Shown piece after piece: positions 11,265 through 20,179 of a stretch of DNA of 64,000 nucleotides. The notes under the pieces were generated by a model. The model saw only the letters and a list, made by a program, of their open reading frames with translations. It was not told the origin of the DNA and searched no databases. The DNA lies in the NCBI RefSeq assembly GCF_016865365.1, contig NZ_AP024469.1:2758501-2822500 (forward strand), read 5' to 3'. Within the stretch, counting starts at the first letter, position 1, and each line of letters starts with the position of its first letter. Source of the DNA: Geobacter sp. SVR. Its GTDB lineage: Bacteria > Desulfobacterota > Desulfuromonadia > Geobacterales > Pseudopelobacteraceae. The translations under genes and the position numbers were made by a program.

Positions 11265-12279
11265 TGGAGAAGCAGGGGCCTTCCGGTGAAGTAGCCATGT
11301 GCAGACCGCGGGCGCCTGCCGGCAGAGAAGCGATCAGCGTTGCCAGGGCCGTGCCCCCCATGGCCAGCGACCTGCCGATGGCGCGCCCCACATCCATGGT
11401 CGGGATACCGCCGACGGCGGCCATGACGCCCGGCATATCCGCGGCATTGCCGGAAAGCGAAACCAGCGAGCAATTCCTTTCAGGCCCGCACAGCAGCTCA
11501 AGCCCTTCCTGCTCATGCCCCGGTATCAGCATTCCGATGGTCCGCAGGTGGTCCACTGCTGCGCGTATGACCGCACCGCGCCGCCGGGCATGGTCGGCGC
11601 TTTCCAGCACGATCATTCCGCAGCCCTCGCCGAACGGCGCCGATGTTCCTCTTACTTGCCCCAGGGCGGCAAATCCTCTGACCAGAATCGGAATCAGCTC
11701 ATCGGCCCCTCCGGTCAGCATGACATCGGCCCGCCCCTCCTCGATGTGACGGCAGGCCAGGAGAAAGGCAGATTCAGCCGAGCAGAAGCGCTGCACAACC
11801 GTGACGTTGGGACCGGTGAAGCCGTGTTCGATGGAAGCATTGCTGGCCGGGGCGTTGGGAACGGTATTGGGGAACAGCATCGGCATCAGCCCTTCCACCC
11901 CTCCGGTAAAATAACCGCTCAGGAATTCAGCCGAATTGGCCAAGCCGCAGAAACCGCTTCCCAGGGCAATTCCGACCCGTTCCGGAGCGGTTGCCTTCAG
12001 GTCGATGCCCGCCTCCTTGAGAGCCATCCCGGCCGCGGCAACGGCAAACTGGCTGCAGCGGTCCATTTTGCGCGCCTTGAGGGGGGGCATGAAATCGGAA
12101 ACCTTGAAGGTGGTGGTCTTGCCCCAGGCAAGCCCCTTCCTGCCCAGCACTTCCGCCGGCATGGGGGTCAGGGCGTTCCCGCCGGTGCGGACCAGCTCCT
12201 GTATGGCGGCCGTACCGATGCCGGCCGCCGAAATGACCGCGGACCCGGTGATAACGATGTCTGAAATCGGAATGTTCAT
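11236..12279 (-). CDS. Ketosynthase-like protein lacking the catalytic histidines (possible chain-length factor)
   Basis: 347 residues, about 60 shorter than a normal KAS II. The thiolase fold is recognisable (DIVITGSAVISAAGIG start, ALGSGF, GEGCGMIVLE). C166 (RFCSAESAF) occupies the nucleophile position. The HGTGT and K...GH segments that carry the two active-site histidines in FabF are not seen. It overlaps the complete ketosynthase gene by 4 nt (ATGA). Such pairs are typical of ketosynthase/chain-length-factor heterodimers in aryl-polyene and type II polyketide systems. Here the cysteine is kept and the histidines lost, unlike classical chain-length factors, so partner status is an inference. 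Confidence 0.7.
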   Translation of the reverse strand: MNIPISDIVITGSAVISAAGIGTAAIQELVRTGGNALTPMPAEVLGRKGLAWGKTTTFKVSDFMPPLKARKMDRCSQFAVAAAGMALKEAGIDLKATAPERVGIALGSGFCGLANSAEFLSGYFTGGVEGLMPMLFPNTVPNAPASNASIEHGFTGPNVTVVQRFCSAESAFLLACRHIEEGRADVMLTGGADELIPILVRGFAALGQVRGTSAPFGEGCGMIVLESADHARRRGAVIRAAVDHLRTIGMLIPGHEQEGLELLCGPERNCSLVSLSGNAADMPGVMAAVGGIPTMDVGRAIGRSLAMGGTALATLIASLPAGARGLHMATSPEGPCFSIDILGGSPV

Positions 12280-13481
12280 AGGGACAGGACCAGTGAGGTG
12301 ATGTTGCCGCCGAAAGCGAAGGAATTGGACATGGCGATGCGGCAATCGCTGATTTTGCTGCCGGCATGGCAGTATTCCAGGTCACATTCGGGATCGAAGC
12401 CGCGAAAATTGAGGGTCTGGGGTATCAGCCCCTTATTGAGGGAGATCACCGTAGCCACCGCCTCGATGGCACCGGCCGCACCCAGGCAGTGTCCGGTCAC
12501 CGATTTGGTGGAAACCAGCGGGACCTGGGGAGCGCGCTGGCCGAAAACCAGCTTCATGGCATTGGACTCCACCACATCGTTGAGCGGCGTGCCGGTGCCA
12601 TGGGCATTGACCCAGCCGACCAACAGCGGGTCAACCGCAGCGAGTTCCAGCGCCCGGCGCATCACCCTGGCCGCCATGGCGCCGGTCGGCTCGGGAGCGG
12701 TCATGTGGTGCGCCTCGCCGGCCAGGGCATAGCCGAGGACAGCACCATAGATACGGGCACCGCGGGCCAGGGCATCGGCCTCATCCTCCAGCACCATGAA
12801 GGCAGCCCCCTCCCCCAATGAAATGCCCTGGCGGCCGAGGCTGAAAGGTGCGCACGGCTCCGGATCGACCACCTTGAGGGAATTGAAGCCGGCAAAGGTC
12901 AGCAGCGAAAGCGTATCGACACCGCCGGCCACCACCACTTTCTGGCGGCCGCAGGCGATCAGGTCGGCTCCCCAGCCGATGGCAGTGGCAGAGGACGAGC
13001 AGGCGGTGGTAATGGTGCCCTGGTAGCCCCCAAGGCGATAAATACGGGCAATATCGGTGGTGGTCTGGTCCGGCAGGATGCCGCGCAGCAGCGAAGGGCG
13101 TTCCTCTCTGCCTTCCAGCGCGGCCTTGAGCCAGGCTTCACCCTGGAACATGCCGGCAGCGCCGCCGCCGATGGAAACTCCCATATCGTAGGGAGAGTAC
13201 AGCCCCAGCACGCCGCTGTCGCGCAATGCCTCTCCGGCGGCGATCACACCGAACTGGTCGGAACGGGACAGACGGCGTGACTCGCGCCGGCTGAAATGGT
13301 CGAGCGGATCATACCTCTTGACCTGCGAGCCGATCCGGGCCGGAAAGGGGGAGACATCGAACAGGTCCAGGGACCCGATACCGCTTCGTCCGCTGCTCAG
13401 CACCTCGCCGAATTCGGCGGCACTTTTGGCGGCTCCGCAGAAGACACCCAGACCGGTAATGACTACCCGCCGGGCGCTCAC
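12276..13481 (-). CDS. Beta-ketoacyl-ACP synthase, KAS II (FabF)-like
   Basis: 401 residues. The complete triad is present: C161 in TTACSSSATA, H294 in NAHGTGT, and K326 and H331 in STKSVTGHCLGAAG. It carries out Claisen condensation of an acyl chain with malonyl-ACP. The GTG start at 13481 overlaps the end of the FabG gene (stop 13478-13480) and begins the usual RRVVITGLG motif; no ATG fits as well. It is followed by the ketosynthase-like partner in an ATGA overlap. It is probably dedicated to the cluster rather than to housekeeping fatty-acid synthesis. Confidence 0.9.
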   Translation of the reverse strand: MSARRVVITGLGVFCGAAKSAAEFGEVLSSGRSGIGSLDLFDVSPFPARIGSQVKRYDPLDHFSRRESRRLSRSDQFGVIAAGEALRDSGVLGLYSPYDMGVSIGGGAAGMFQGEAWLKAALEGREERPSLLRGILPDQTTTDIARIYRLGGYQGTITTACSSSATAIGWGADLIACGRQKVVVAGGVDTLSLLTFAGFNSLKVVDPEPCAPFSLGRQGISLGEGAAFMVLEDEADALARGARIYGAVLGYALAGEAHHMTAPEPTGAMAARVMRRALELAAVDPLLVGWVNAHGTGTPLNDVVESNAMKLVFGQRAPQVPLVSTKSVTGHCLGAAGAIEAVATVISLNKGLIPQTLNFRGFDPECDLEYCHAGSKISDCRIAMSNSFAFGGNITSLVLSL

Positions 13482-14215
13482 AGGATTCCTCCATCCACGA
13501 CCAGCGACTGTCCCGTGACATAGGAGGCACGCTGCGAAGCCAGGAACAGCACTGCCGAGGCGACCTCCTCCGGTTTTCCGATCCTGCCCAGGGCGGCCCC
13601 TTTGACCACCCGGTCGACCACCTCCTGCTTGAGGCCGGCGGTCATGTCGGTATCGATCATCCCGGCCGCGACTGCATTGACCCGGATGCCCATGGGTCCG
13701 GCTTCGCGGGCCAGCGACCTGGTGAAACTGATGGCTGCCCCCTTGGAGGCGGCGTAGTTGGCCTGGCCCGAGGTGCCGAGCAGGGCGGAAACGGACGAGA
13801 TATTGATTATGCAGCCTGAACGGCGGCCCATCATCTTGCGCAGCCCCCACTTGCAGCAGTGAAAGAGCGGGTTGACATTGGAGCGGATGACTGCATCCCA
13901 GTCCTCATCGGACATCATCGCCAGGTAGCAGTCGCGGATAATGCCGGCGTTGTTGACCAGCACGTCGATATGACCGGTGCCTGCAGCGGCATTGATCACC
14001 TCCTGGGCCCCGGCCGAGGTGGCGACATCGGCCCTGATCACCTCGACCGTCCCGGGAAGCTCGCCGGCATCCCGTACCAGCGCCCCGGCAGCTTCGTCAT
14101 TGCTGAGATACGCCGCAACCACCCGGGCTCCTTCACGTGCGAACGCCAGCGTGATCGCACGGCCGATGCCGCGTGTACCGCCGGTTACAACCACCACTGA
14201 ATCCTTGAACTCCAT
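13478..14215 (-). CDS. 3-oxoacyl-ACP reductase, FabG-like SDR
   Basis: 245 residues of classical short-chain dehydrogenase. It has TGGTRGIG for NADP(H) binding, NNAG, a serine in INISSVSA, YAASKG with the catalytic Tyr and Lys, and a C-terminal YVTGQSLVVDGG. It reduces the 3-keto group of the growing acyl-ACP. It is the first gene of the downstream half of the cluster; a 224-nt gap separates it from the upstream radical SAM gene, so it may have its own promoter there. It overlaps the next ketosynthase gene. Confidence 0.9.
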   Translation of the reverse strand: MEFKDSVVVVTGGTRGIGRAITLAFAREGARVVAAYLSNDEAAGALVRDAGELPGTVEVIRADVATSAGAQEVINAAAGTGHIDVLVNNAGIIRDCYLAMMSDEDWDAVIRSNVNPLFHCCKWGLRKMMGRRSGCIINISSVSALLGTSGQANYAASKGAAISFTRSLAREAGPMGIRVNAVAAGMIDTDMTAGLKQEVVDRVVKGAALGRIGKPEEVASAVLFLASQRASYVTGQSLVVDGGIL

Positions 14216-14439
14216 GAAAACCCCGGAAATAAAATAACACGCAGTATAACCGTGGCCCGCTGAAATGTCCAGAATTGGCGAGGCTTCGAATCCGGGGCTC
14301 CGGCCAGACCGGGTGACGAAAGAGCCGGGGGCTTCTCGTAATCGTCATATTGGCCGGCCCTTCCATAAACATTGGCACGGCCAGAAGGCCTTTCAGTCGC
14401 TCTGAAGGAAGCTCCAGGGATTCGGGATATGAGGCGGCA

Positions 14440-15855
14440 TCAAGGTACGGATGGATCTGCAGGACCGTCAGGAAGATTGAGCGGCCGGTGGTGGCTGCGC
14501 CCCAGCTTCTTGATCAGTTTCCACAGGGGACCCTTGACCTGGAACAACCGAATGGCATCCAGCATGGCGGAACTGGTATTGACCTCCAGGCCGGGCACGA
14601 CCCAGTTCCTGCGCTGCATGGCCTCGGTTGTGATCAGCTCGGAGAAGAAGCCGCGCACCTGCGGTGCAATGTAGAAGACCGGCTCCAGCATATCGGTCGC
14701 AGGCGTGACCACCCCTTCGGCCAGGGCGGTTTCATACAGGCGGGTATTGGGATAGATGCGGATGCCGGTCATGGCGATCACGGCGGTCGGCTCAAGTTCA
14801 TCCATCAGGTGAAAGCTCTCCATGATCGTTTCGCGGGTTTCGCCGGGGCCGCCGAACAGGAGATAATGGGCGAAGTCGAGCTCCCTTTCGCTGCAAAGCT
14901 GCGAAGCACGCCGCAGGTCGTCGGCGGTGAAGGACTTGTGCAGATTGCGGAGCATGGCCGGTGAGCCGGAATCGCTGCCGAATTCGATCGCGTCGCATCC
15001 TGCTGCCAGCATGTGGTCCAGCAGTTCCGGCGTGATGAAGTCGGGATTGATGAAGGCCGACCAGTTGACCGGCAGGTGCGCCGCGGTCATGGCGCGGCAG
15101 AGCTGGGCGGCAAAATCGGGAGGGTAGTTGAAGATGTCGTCCACGAAGTACAGGTAGGAAACGCCGCAGTCATCCACCAGGGCGCGGATTTCGGCCACGA
15201 TCTCGCCCACTGGGCGCAGCCGTACACGATGTCCCTCCAGCAGCGGATAGGTACAGTAGGTGCAGGAAAAGGGGCAGCCCCGCTTTGTCTGCACATTGGC
15301 CATCCCTCCGATACGATGGTAGTGGCCGACATTGAACAGCGTGCGCAGCGGCGTGCCGATCCGCTCGACCGGGCGGGGGGGAACGAACGAGCCGCTCCTC
15401 GGCAGGACTAAACCCGGTATCCCGGCGGGATCCCTCCCCTGCTCCAGACGCTCCAGCAACAGCGGCAAAGCCTCCTCACCCTCCCCTACCAGCCCGTAAT
15501 CTGCGCCTGCCGCTTCCAAAACCTCCTGCGGCATCAGCGAGAATCCCGAGCCACCGACGATCACGGTGCTGTGCGGGCGGCAGATCGCCACGAGGTCGGC
15601 CAAGTCCGGCAGATAGCTGCGGCTGGCGGGCCAGGTGACGTTATCCAGGTTGCGCAGGGAAATCAGAACCGCCTGCGGACGATGCTCGGTCAGAGCCGCG
15701 GCCACGGCGGCCTTCGGTTCCTGCTCCAGGCAGAGGTCGATCGCAGCCAGGTTGTGGCCTGCCCGGATCAGGGGACTGGCCAGGAAAGCCAGCCCGATCG
15801 GAAAGACCGGATAGGGGTCGCGCTCGCGATTGGCCGAGATCAGCAGGATCTTCAC
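14440..15855 (-). CDS. B12-binding / radical SAM protein of the lipid cluster (1)
   Basis: 471 residues. The B12-binding domain at about 1-150 shows PIGLAFLASPLIRAGH, VIVGGSGFS and GLVGEGEEA. The radical SAM core has TKRGCPFSCTYC (CxxxCxxC) at about 195-210 and GGPGETRET further on. It starts 4 nt inside the thioesterase gene (ATGA-type overlap), so the two are co-translated. Enzymes of this type methylate, cyclise or otherwise remodel unreactive carbon centres; with acyl-carrier and ketosynthase neighbours, the likely substrate is an acyl chain or lipid (inference). The C-terminal tail of about 80 residues is less conserved. Confidence 0.85.
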   Translation of the reverse strand: MKILLISANRERDPYPVFPIGLAFLASPLIRAGHNLAAIDLCLEQEPKAAVAAALTEHRPQAVLISLRNLDNVTWPASRSYLPDLADLVAICRPHSTVIVGGSGFSLMPQEVLEAAGADYGLVGEGEEALPLLLERLEQGRDPAGIPGLVLPRSGSFVPPRPVERIGTPLRTLFNVGHYHRIGGMANVQTKRGCPFSCTYCTYPLLEGHRVRLRPVGEIVAEIRALVDDCGVSYLYFVDDIFNYPPDFAAQLCRAMTAAHLPVNWSAFINPDFITPELLDHMLAAGCDAIEFGSDSGSPAMLRNLHKSFTADDLRRASQLCSERELDFAHYLLFGGPGETRETIMESFHLMDELEPTAVIAMTGIRIYPNTRLYETALAEGVVTPATDMLEPVFYIAPQVRGFFSELITTEAMQRRNWVVPGLEVNTSSAMLDAIRLFQVKGPLWKLIKKLGRSHHRPLNLPDGPADPSVP

Positions 15856-16280
15856 GACACTTCGGCCTCCAGCCAGTCGGTCATGGCCCTGACGCGTTCT
15901 TCGACCTCCGGCGGCATCCGGAACTGCAGCACGCCGTTCAGGTCGGTCAGGACATGGGTGGTTACGCCACTGGCCAGTCTGCGGCCGGTGCCGGTAACGA
16001 TCTCGTTGACGAAGATCAGTGTGGCGGTGTCACTGGGACGCAGACTGGTGCGCACGATGATCTCGTCCTTGAAGCGGGCCGGGCTGTGATATTTCACCTC
16101 CAGGCCGACGACCGGGCCAAGATACCCTGCCTCCGACAGTTGGGCTGCGTCAAGCCCGAAACGCCCCGCCAGATCGTTGCGCCCCACCTCCATCCAGGCC
16201 ACATAGTGCCCGTGCCAGGCGACCTGATAAGCGTCGACTTCGTTGAAACGCACGGTGAGAAGGGTCTCGTGATATCTCAT
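15852..16280 (-). CDS. Acyl thioesterase, 4HBT/YbgC family
   Basis: 142 residues of hotdog fold. The family signature VRFNEVDAYQVAWHGHYVAW has the catalytic Asp and the conserved HxxY, followed by MEVGR. It probably releases or transfers the acyl chain from the carrier protein, as seen for thioesterases in aryl-polyene clusters. The ATG at 16280 gives a 4-nt overlap with the FabD-like gene; an ATG 18 nt upstream is possible but would overlap more. Confidence 0.85.
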   Translation of the reverse strand: MRYHETLLTVRFNEVDAYQVAWHGHYVAWMEVGRNDLAGRFGLDAAQLSEAGYLGPVVGLEVKYHSPARFKDEIIVRTSLRPSDTATLIFVNEIVTGTGRRLASGVTTHVLTDLNGVLQFRMPPEVEERVRAMTDWLEAEVS

Positions 16281-17113
16281 GATTGACTGTCGATCCATCG
16301 GTTGAATTTGCTGAGGGCGGCTCCCTGCCCGACCTCATGAAAATCGGTGGCGCCGAGGCGGCGCAGGGAGCGGTAGCTGCGTTCCCAGAAAACCGGGCGG
16401 CAGAGTTCTTCCAGCAGGAACTGCGGGATCTCTTCCGCCGAGAGCAGACGCTGCCGCAGGTGGTCCACCAGCGGGATCACCGGTTCGCTGAAGCCATAGT
16501 CGCCGATGATGACGCGCAGGTCCCCGGCGATCTGTTCGATCAGCGGGGTATGCAGCGGGGCATCGCAGGGGAAGACACCAACCGAGAAGGCCCCGGCTTC
16601 CCCGGCCTCGGCCGTTGCCGCCTCGATCCTGCGGCGTTCGCCCGCCAGCAGAAAATGGCGGGAGGTGTTATGGTTGGCGACATGCACGCCGTTGCGGCCG
16701 GCAATGTCTTCCAACGGATCCAGGGGCAGGCCGATCACGCTTCCCAAGGCATAGTCGCAGTGCGTTCCCATGCCTGCCAGGCAGCGGCCGATCCTGCCGG
16801 TCAGCTCCAGGGCATCGCCGCTGTCGATCGATCCGCAGGCAGCCAGGGCGGGATAGATGCCGAGGCTGTGCTCGGCCACGATATCCGGAAGTCTTCCCTG
16901 GCTCAGCAGGTGCTTGAAGCGATACAGGCTGACCGTAACGCCGAACAGCTGCAGCCGGACACTTTCCTTCAGCGCCGGATCGGCAAGGCTGTCATGGCGA
17001 GGATCGAAACCGGTACGGGTATGGCAGCACGCTGCCAGCTCGTCGAACAACAGGGAGTCCAGGGGCAGATCGGTGCGCGCCATGGGCTGCCCGGGAAACA
17101 TGAAGCAGGTCAT
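16277..17113 (-). CDS. FabD-like acyl-carrier-protein transacylase with an altered active-site motif
   Basis: 278 residues. It begins FMFPGQ, as malonyl-CoA:ACP transacylases do. The nucleophile elbow reads EHSLGIYPA in place of GHSLGE: the serine and histidine remain, but the first glycine is glutamate and the final glutamate is isoleucine. PLHTPLI supplies the second catalytic His as in the FHSPLM motif. It is likely to load an acyl unit onto the cluster ACP, perhaps not malonyl. ATGA overlaps occur on both sides, with the radical SAM gene upstream and the thioesterase downstream. Confidence 0.75.
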   Translation of the reverse strand: MTCFMFPGQPMARTDLPLDSLLFDELAACCHTRTGFDPRHDSLADPALKESVRLQLFGVTVSLYRFKHLLSQGRLPDIVAEHSLGIYPALAACGSIDSGDALELTGRIGRCLAGMGTHCDYALGSVIGLPLDPLEDIAGRNGVHVANHNTSRHFLLAGERRRIEAATAEAGEAGAFSVGVFPCDAPLHTPLIEQIAGDLRVIIGDYGFSEPVIPLVDHLRQRLLSAEEIPQFLLEELCRPVFWERSYRSLRRLGATDFHEVGQGAALSKFNRWIDSQS

Positions 17114-18396
17114 GCGCCCGGCACCTTGCGGCGGAGCGCACCACGGAACCCGAAATTCATCGGGCCAAAGACCTGTACCGAACGGTGCAGCTTGAAAATA
17201 CGGCGGTACATGGAAGGGAAGGAGTAAAAGTCGCGGCAGAGCTGCTCGTAGCCCTGCTGCAACTGTTCCACGGTCATGCCGGACGGCCGGAAGGTGACAT
17301 GCTCCATGTCGTAATCGCGCCAGTCGTTGGATAAAATGCGCCCCTCCTGTTCCAGGCGGCGCCGCACACTGGTGCCGGGATACGGGGTGAGAATCGGGAA
17401 GATGGCCGACTCCAAACGAGCCTGTTCGCAGAAGCGCAGGGTCTTCTCGAACACCTCCGGGGTATCGCCGTCGTAACCCAACACGAACGAGCCAAGGATA
17501 CCGATGCCATGGTCGCGGAAGGCCCGGGCGTCCTCCAGGTATGATTGGGCGCTGTTGGTGGTCTTGCCCATGGCCGAGAGTCGGTCCTGGTCAAGGGATT
17601 CGAAACCGATGAACATGCCCAGGCAGCCCGATTCCCCGGCCGCCTTCATCAGTTCCGGATCGCGGGCAAAATCGATGGGAGAATGGGACAGCCATTTCAG
17701 GCCCATCCCTTTCATGCCCTGGAACAGCGCCAGCGAATAGCGGCGGTCGGCCACGATGTTGTCGTCCACGAAAAAGGCAAAGGAATTGCGGGCGCGCATC
17801 TGCTCCAGTTCGCTCAGAACCAGCTCGATCGGGCGTTTGCGGTATTTGCGGCCGTAGAAGGCGGTCACCGAGCAGAACTCGCAGTCGTGCGGACAGCCGC
17901 GGGTGGTCTGGAGGGTATTGGTCAGCAGATATTTCTTGTGGGTATAGATCTCGCGCCGGGCTGCCGGGACCTGGACCATGTCCATCAGTTGGCCTGCCTG
18001 ATACCGCGGCTTGAGCCGACCCGCCGCCCAATCGGACAGCAGTTGGGGCCAGACCAGCTCCCCCTCACCGACCACCACCGCATCGGCATGCTCCAGGGCC
18101 TCGTCCGGCATGGTGCTGACATGGTACCCCCCCATCACCACGGTAGTACCCCGAGCGCGGAAGGCATCGGCGATCTCGTAGGCGCGATTGATCTGGGCGG
18201 TCATGGCGGTCAAGGCCACGATATCGGCACCGCAGGAATAATCGAGTTTCTCGAAGCTGTCGTCGCAGAAGTCGAGCTGCCACTCGGGCGGAGTTACGGC
18301 GGCGATGGCGGCCAGGGAAAGGGAGGGGAACTTGAAGGAAAGCTCACCCCACAGCCTGCCCTTGGGCCATCCGGGGGAGACGAACAACAGTTTCAT
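17110..18396 (-). CDS. B12-binding / radical SAM protein of the lipid cluster (2)
   Basis: 428 residues. The B12-binding domain (KLLFVSPGWP start, VVMGGYHVS, AVVVGEGE) is followed by a radical SAM core with TTRGCPHDCEFC (CxxxCxxC) and the downstream FIGFESLD and SFVLGYDGDT. It is a P-methylase/BchE-type architecture. The start at 18396 overlaps the previous gene's stop by 4 nt; a longer frame upstream lies inside that gene. It likely acts on the acyl or lipid intermediate of the cluster. The two adjacent, similar proteins suggest successive or paired radical steps. Confidence 0.85.
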   Translation of the reverse strand: MKLLFVSPGWPKGRLWGELSFKFPSLSLAAIAAVTPPEWQLDFCDDSFEKLDYSCGADIVALTAMTAQINRAYEIADAFRARGTTVVMGGYHVSTMPDEALEHADAVVVGEGELVWPQLLSDWAAGRLKPRYQAGQLMDMVQVPAARREIYTHKKYLLTNTLQTTRGCPHDCEFCSVTAFYGRKYRKRPIELVLSELEQMRARNSFAFFVDDNIVADRRYSLALFQGMKGMGLKWLSHSPIDFARDPELMKAAGESGCLGMFIGFESLDQDRLSAMGKTTNSAQSYLEDARAFRDHGIGILGSFVLGYDGDTPEVFEKTLRFCEQARLESAIFPILTPYPGTSVRRRLEQEGRILSNDWRDYDMEHVTFRPSGMTVEQLQQGYEQLCRDFYSFPSMYRRIFKLHRSVQVFGPMNFGFRGALRRKVPGA

Positions 18397-19829
18397 AACG
18401 CGGAAGACTCCTTGGCAGTGGCGATGGGACGGGTGGAGCAATGCTCGCGCAGGTACTCGGCGGGCTTCATCATGCGCTGGGTCCGCCACAGCACCCGGAT
18501 GATGTAGGGGATCTGGGCCGGCCGCACCTGGCGGATCCAGTCCATGATGCCCTTATCACCGGCGGTGTTGAGGATCGAGCGGCGCCAGGTTTCGGCGTAC
18601 AGGTCGAAGAAGCGCTCCGCCCCCAGACGGGGCTCCCACAGCAGATGGTGCATATCGAAATTCGACCATTGCTGACCGGCGGTGCGGCTGCGAACCTGGT
18701 CAAAGTATTCCGTGCCCGGCAGCGGGGTCAGGATGGTGAAACCGGCCCGCTGCAGGCTGTACTGTTCTACAAATTGCCATAGCTGCTGAAAATCGGTCTC
18801 GTCCCAATCGGGGTCCACCAGAAAATTGCCGTTGATCCCGTATTTGAGGGAGCGCGCAATGCGGACCGCCTCGATGCTGTCCTCAAGACCGGCTTCCTTG
18901 TCGAGGTTGTTCAAGCCCTTGTCGCTGGCTGCCTCCAGCCCCAGGAAAATGTCGAAATCCTTGGCCAGCGGGCGCCAGGCCTCCATCAGGTCGGCGCTCT
19001 TGCGGATCAGGTCGGTACGGGTCTGCACCAGAATCCAGCGTTTGTAGATGCCGCGCCGTTTCAGGGCCCGGGCCAGCTCCAGGCTGCGGGGGGCGTTGTA
19101 CCAGAACAGGTCGTCAGCCACGAACACGGCGTCACCGCTAGCGGCAAAATCATCAACCACCGCATCCAGGCTGCGTTCACGGCAGGAACGCCCGTACAAC
19201 TGCCAGACCGAGCAGAAGGAACAGTGATGGGGACAGCCGCGGGCGGTTTCAATCAGCCAGACCGGCTTGAAGAGCAGGCAATGGTAGCCGGAGCGGTGCC
19301 GCTCCACCAGATCGCGGGCCGGCAGCGGTACCAGATCCAGGCTGGTGCGCTGCAGAAGGGGGGGAGTACTGATCCAGCCCTCTGCGGTTCTCAGCCGCAG
19401 GGCCGGCACCTGGTCGAGCCGCTGCCCCTTGTCGACCGCGACGGCAAGGGCCGGCACGACCTCTTCGCCGTCATCAACAACAATGGCGTCGATGGCGTCG
19501 CATTCCAGAGCAGCAGGATAGGCGGCAGCCGCATGCCCCCCTACCACGATGAATACCTCGGGGCTGGCACGCCGGACCTCGCGGGCGGTTTCGATCACCC
19601 GGTCAAACTCCAGGGCGTGCAGACAGCCGATGCCGACCATCCGGGGGCGGGTGCGCCGGACCCAGGTGGCGACTCCGGGGCGGAAGCGCAGATCGGCAAG
19701 CGTGACGGTGTGCCCCCCCGAGCGGAGTGCGCTGCCGAGATATTCCATTCCCAGCGGCTCCACGCAAAAGAACGGCCCCAGACCGAAGCGGTCGTTGCCG
19801 GGATGGGGACGCAGGAGCAGAATGTTCAT
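18393..19829 (-). CDS. B12-binding / radical SAM protein of the lipid cluster (3)
   Basis: 478 residues. The B12-binding N terminus has GMEYLGSALRSGGHTV and VVGGHAAAA. The radical SAM site is ETARGCPHHCSFC (CxxxCxxC), with a FLGLEAASD strand downstream. The ATG at 19829 begins the NILLLRPHPG strand; the reading frame stays open further but lacks family sequence. It lies 34 nt after the acyl carrier protein gene and overlaps gene (2). Related to (1) and (2) but clearly diverged, so it is not a recent duplication. Confidence 0.85.
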   Translation of the reverse strand: MNILLLRPHPGNDRFGLGPFFCVEPLGMEYLGSALRSGGHTVTLADLRFRPGVATWVRRTRPRMVGIGCLHALEFDRVIETAREVRRASPEVFIVVGGHAAAAYPAALECDAIDAIVVDDGEEVVPALAVAVDKGQRLDQVPALRLRTAEGWISTPPLLQRTSLDLVPLPARDLVERHRSGYHCLLFKPVWLIETARGCPHHCSFCSVWQLYGRSCRERSLDAVVDDFAASGDAVFVADDLFWYNAPRSLELARALKRRGIYKRWILVQTRTDLIRKSADLMEAWRPLAKDFDIFLGLEAASDKGLNNLDKEAGLEDSIEAVRIARSLKYGINGNFLVDPDWDETDFQQLWQFVEQYSLQRAGFTILTPLPGTEYFDQVRSRTAGQQWSNFDMHHLLWEPRLGAERFFDLYAETWRRSILNTAGDKGIMDWIRQVRPAQIPYIIRVLWRTQRMMKPAEYLREHCSTRPIATAKESSAL

Positions 19830-19863
19830 GCGCGACACCCGTTCGCGTGGCCGCCCGAAAAAC

Positions 19864-20121
19864 TCACGCCTGCTTTTCCCGGATGTAGGCCGCCATGCTA
19901 CGGACCGAGGCAAAGACCTTGCTGCCGGTGGCAGCATCCGGCACAACAGTGCCGAACTCCTTTTCCATGGCTACCACCAGCTGAAGCGCGTCGATCGAGT
20001 CGAGTCCAAGCCCTTCCCCGAACAGCGGCGCGTCGCTGTCGATCTCTTCGGGAGCCATGCCCTCGATCCGCAGGCTGTCGATAATCATCTGCTTTACTTT
20101 CGGAATCAGCTCGTCTGACAT
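19864..20121 (-). CDS. Acyl carrier protein
   Basis: 85 residues. The phosphopantetheine attachment serine is S42 in GLGLDSIDALQL. Four helices with an acidic helix II are evident. It is a dedicated carrier for the cluster's acyl chain, not placed with the usual fabD-fabG-acpP-fabF housekeeping set. It lies between two radical SAM genes, which suggests those enzymes may act on ACP-bound chains (inference). Confidence 0.93.
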   Translation of the reverse strand: MSDELIPKVKQMIIDSLRIEGMAPEEIDSDAPLFGEGLGLDSIDALQLVVAMEKEFGTVVPDAATGSKVFASVRSMAAYIREKQA

Positions 20122-20179
20122 TACGACCTCTCAGTGTGAAGATAGTGAATCGGCCCATCCGGATCCTGCGAAAAATGCA

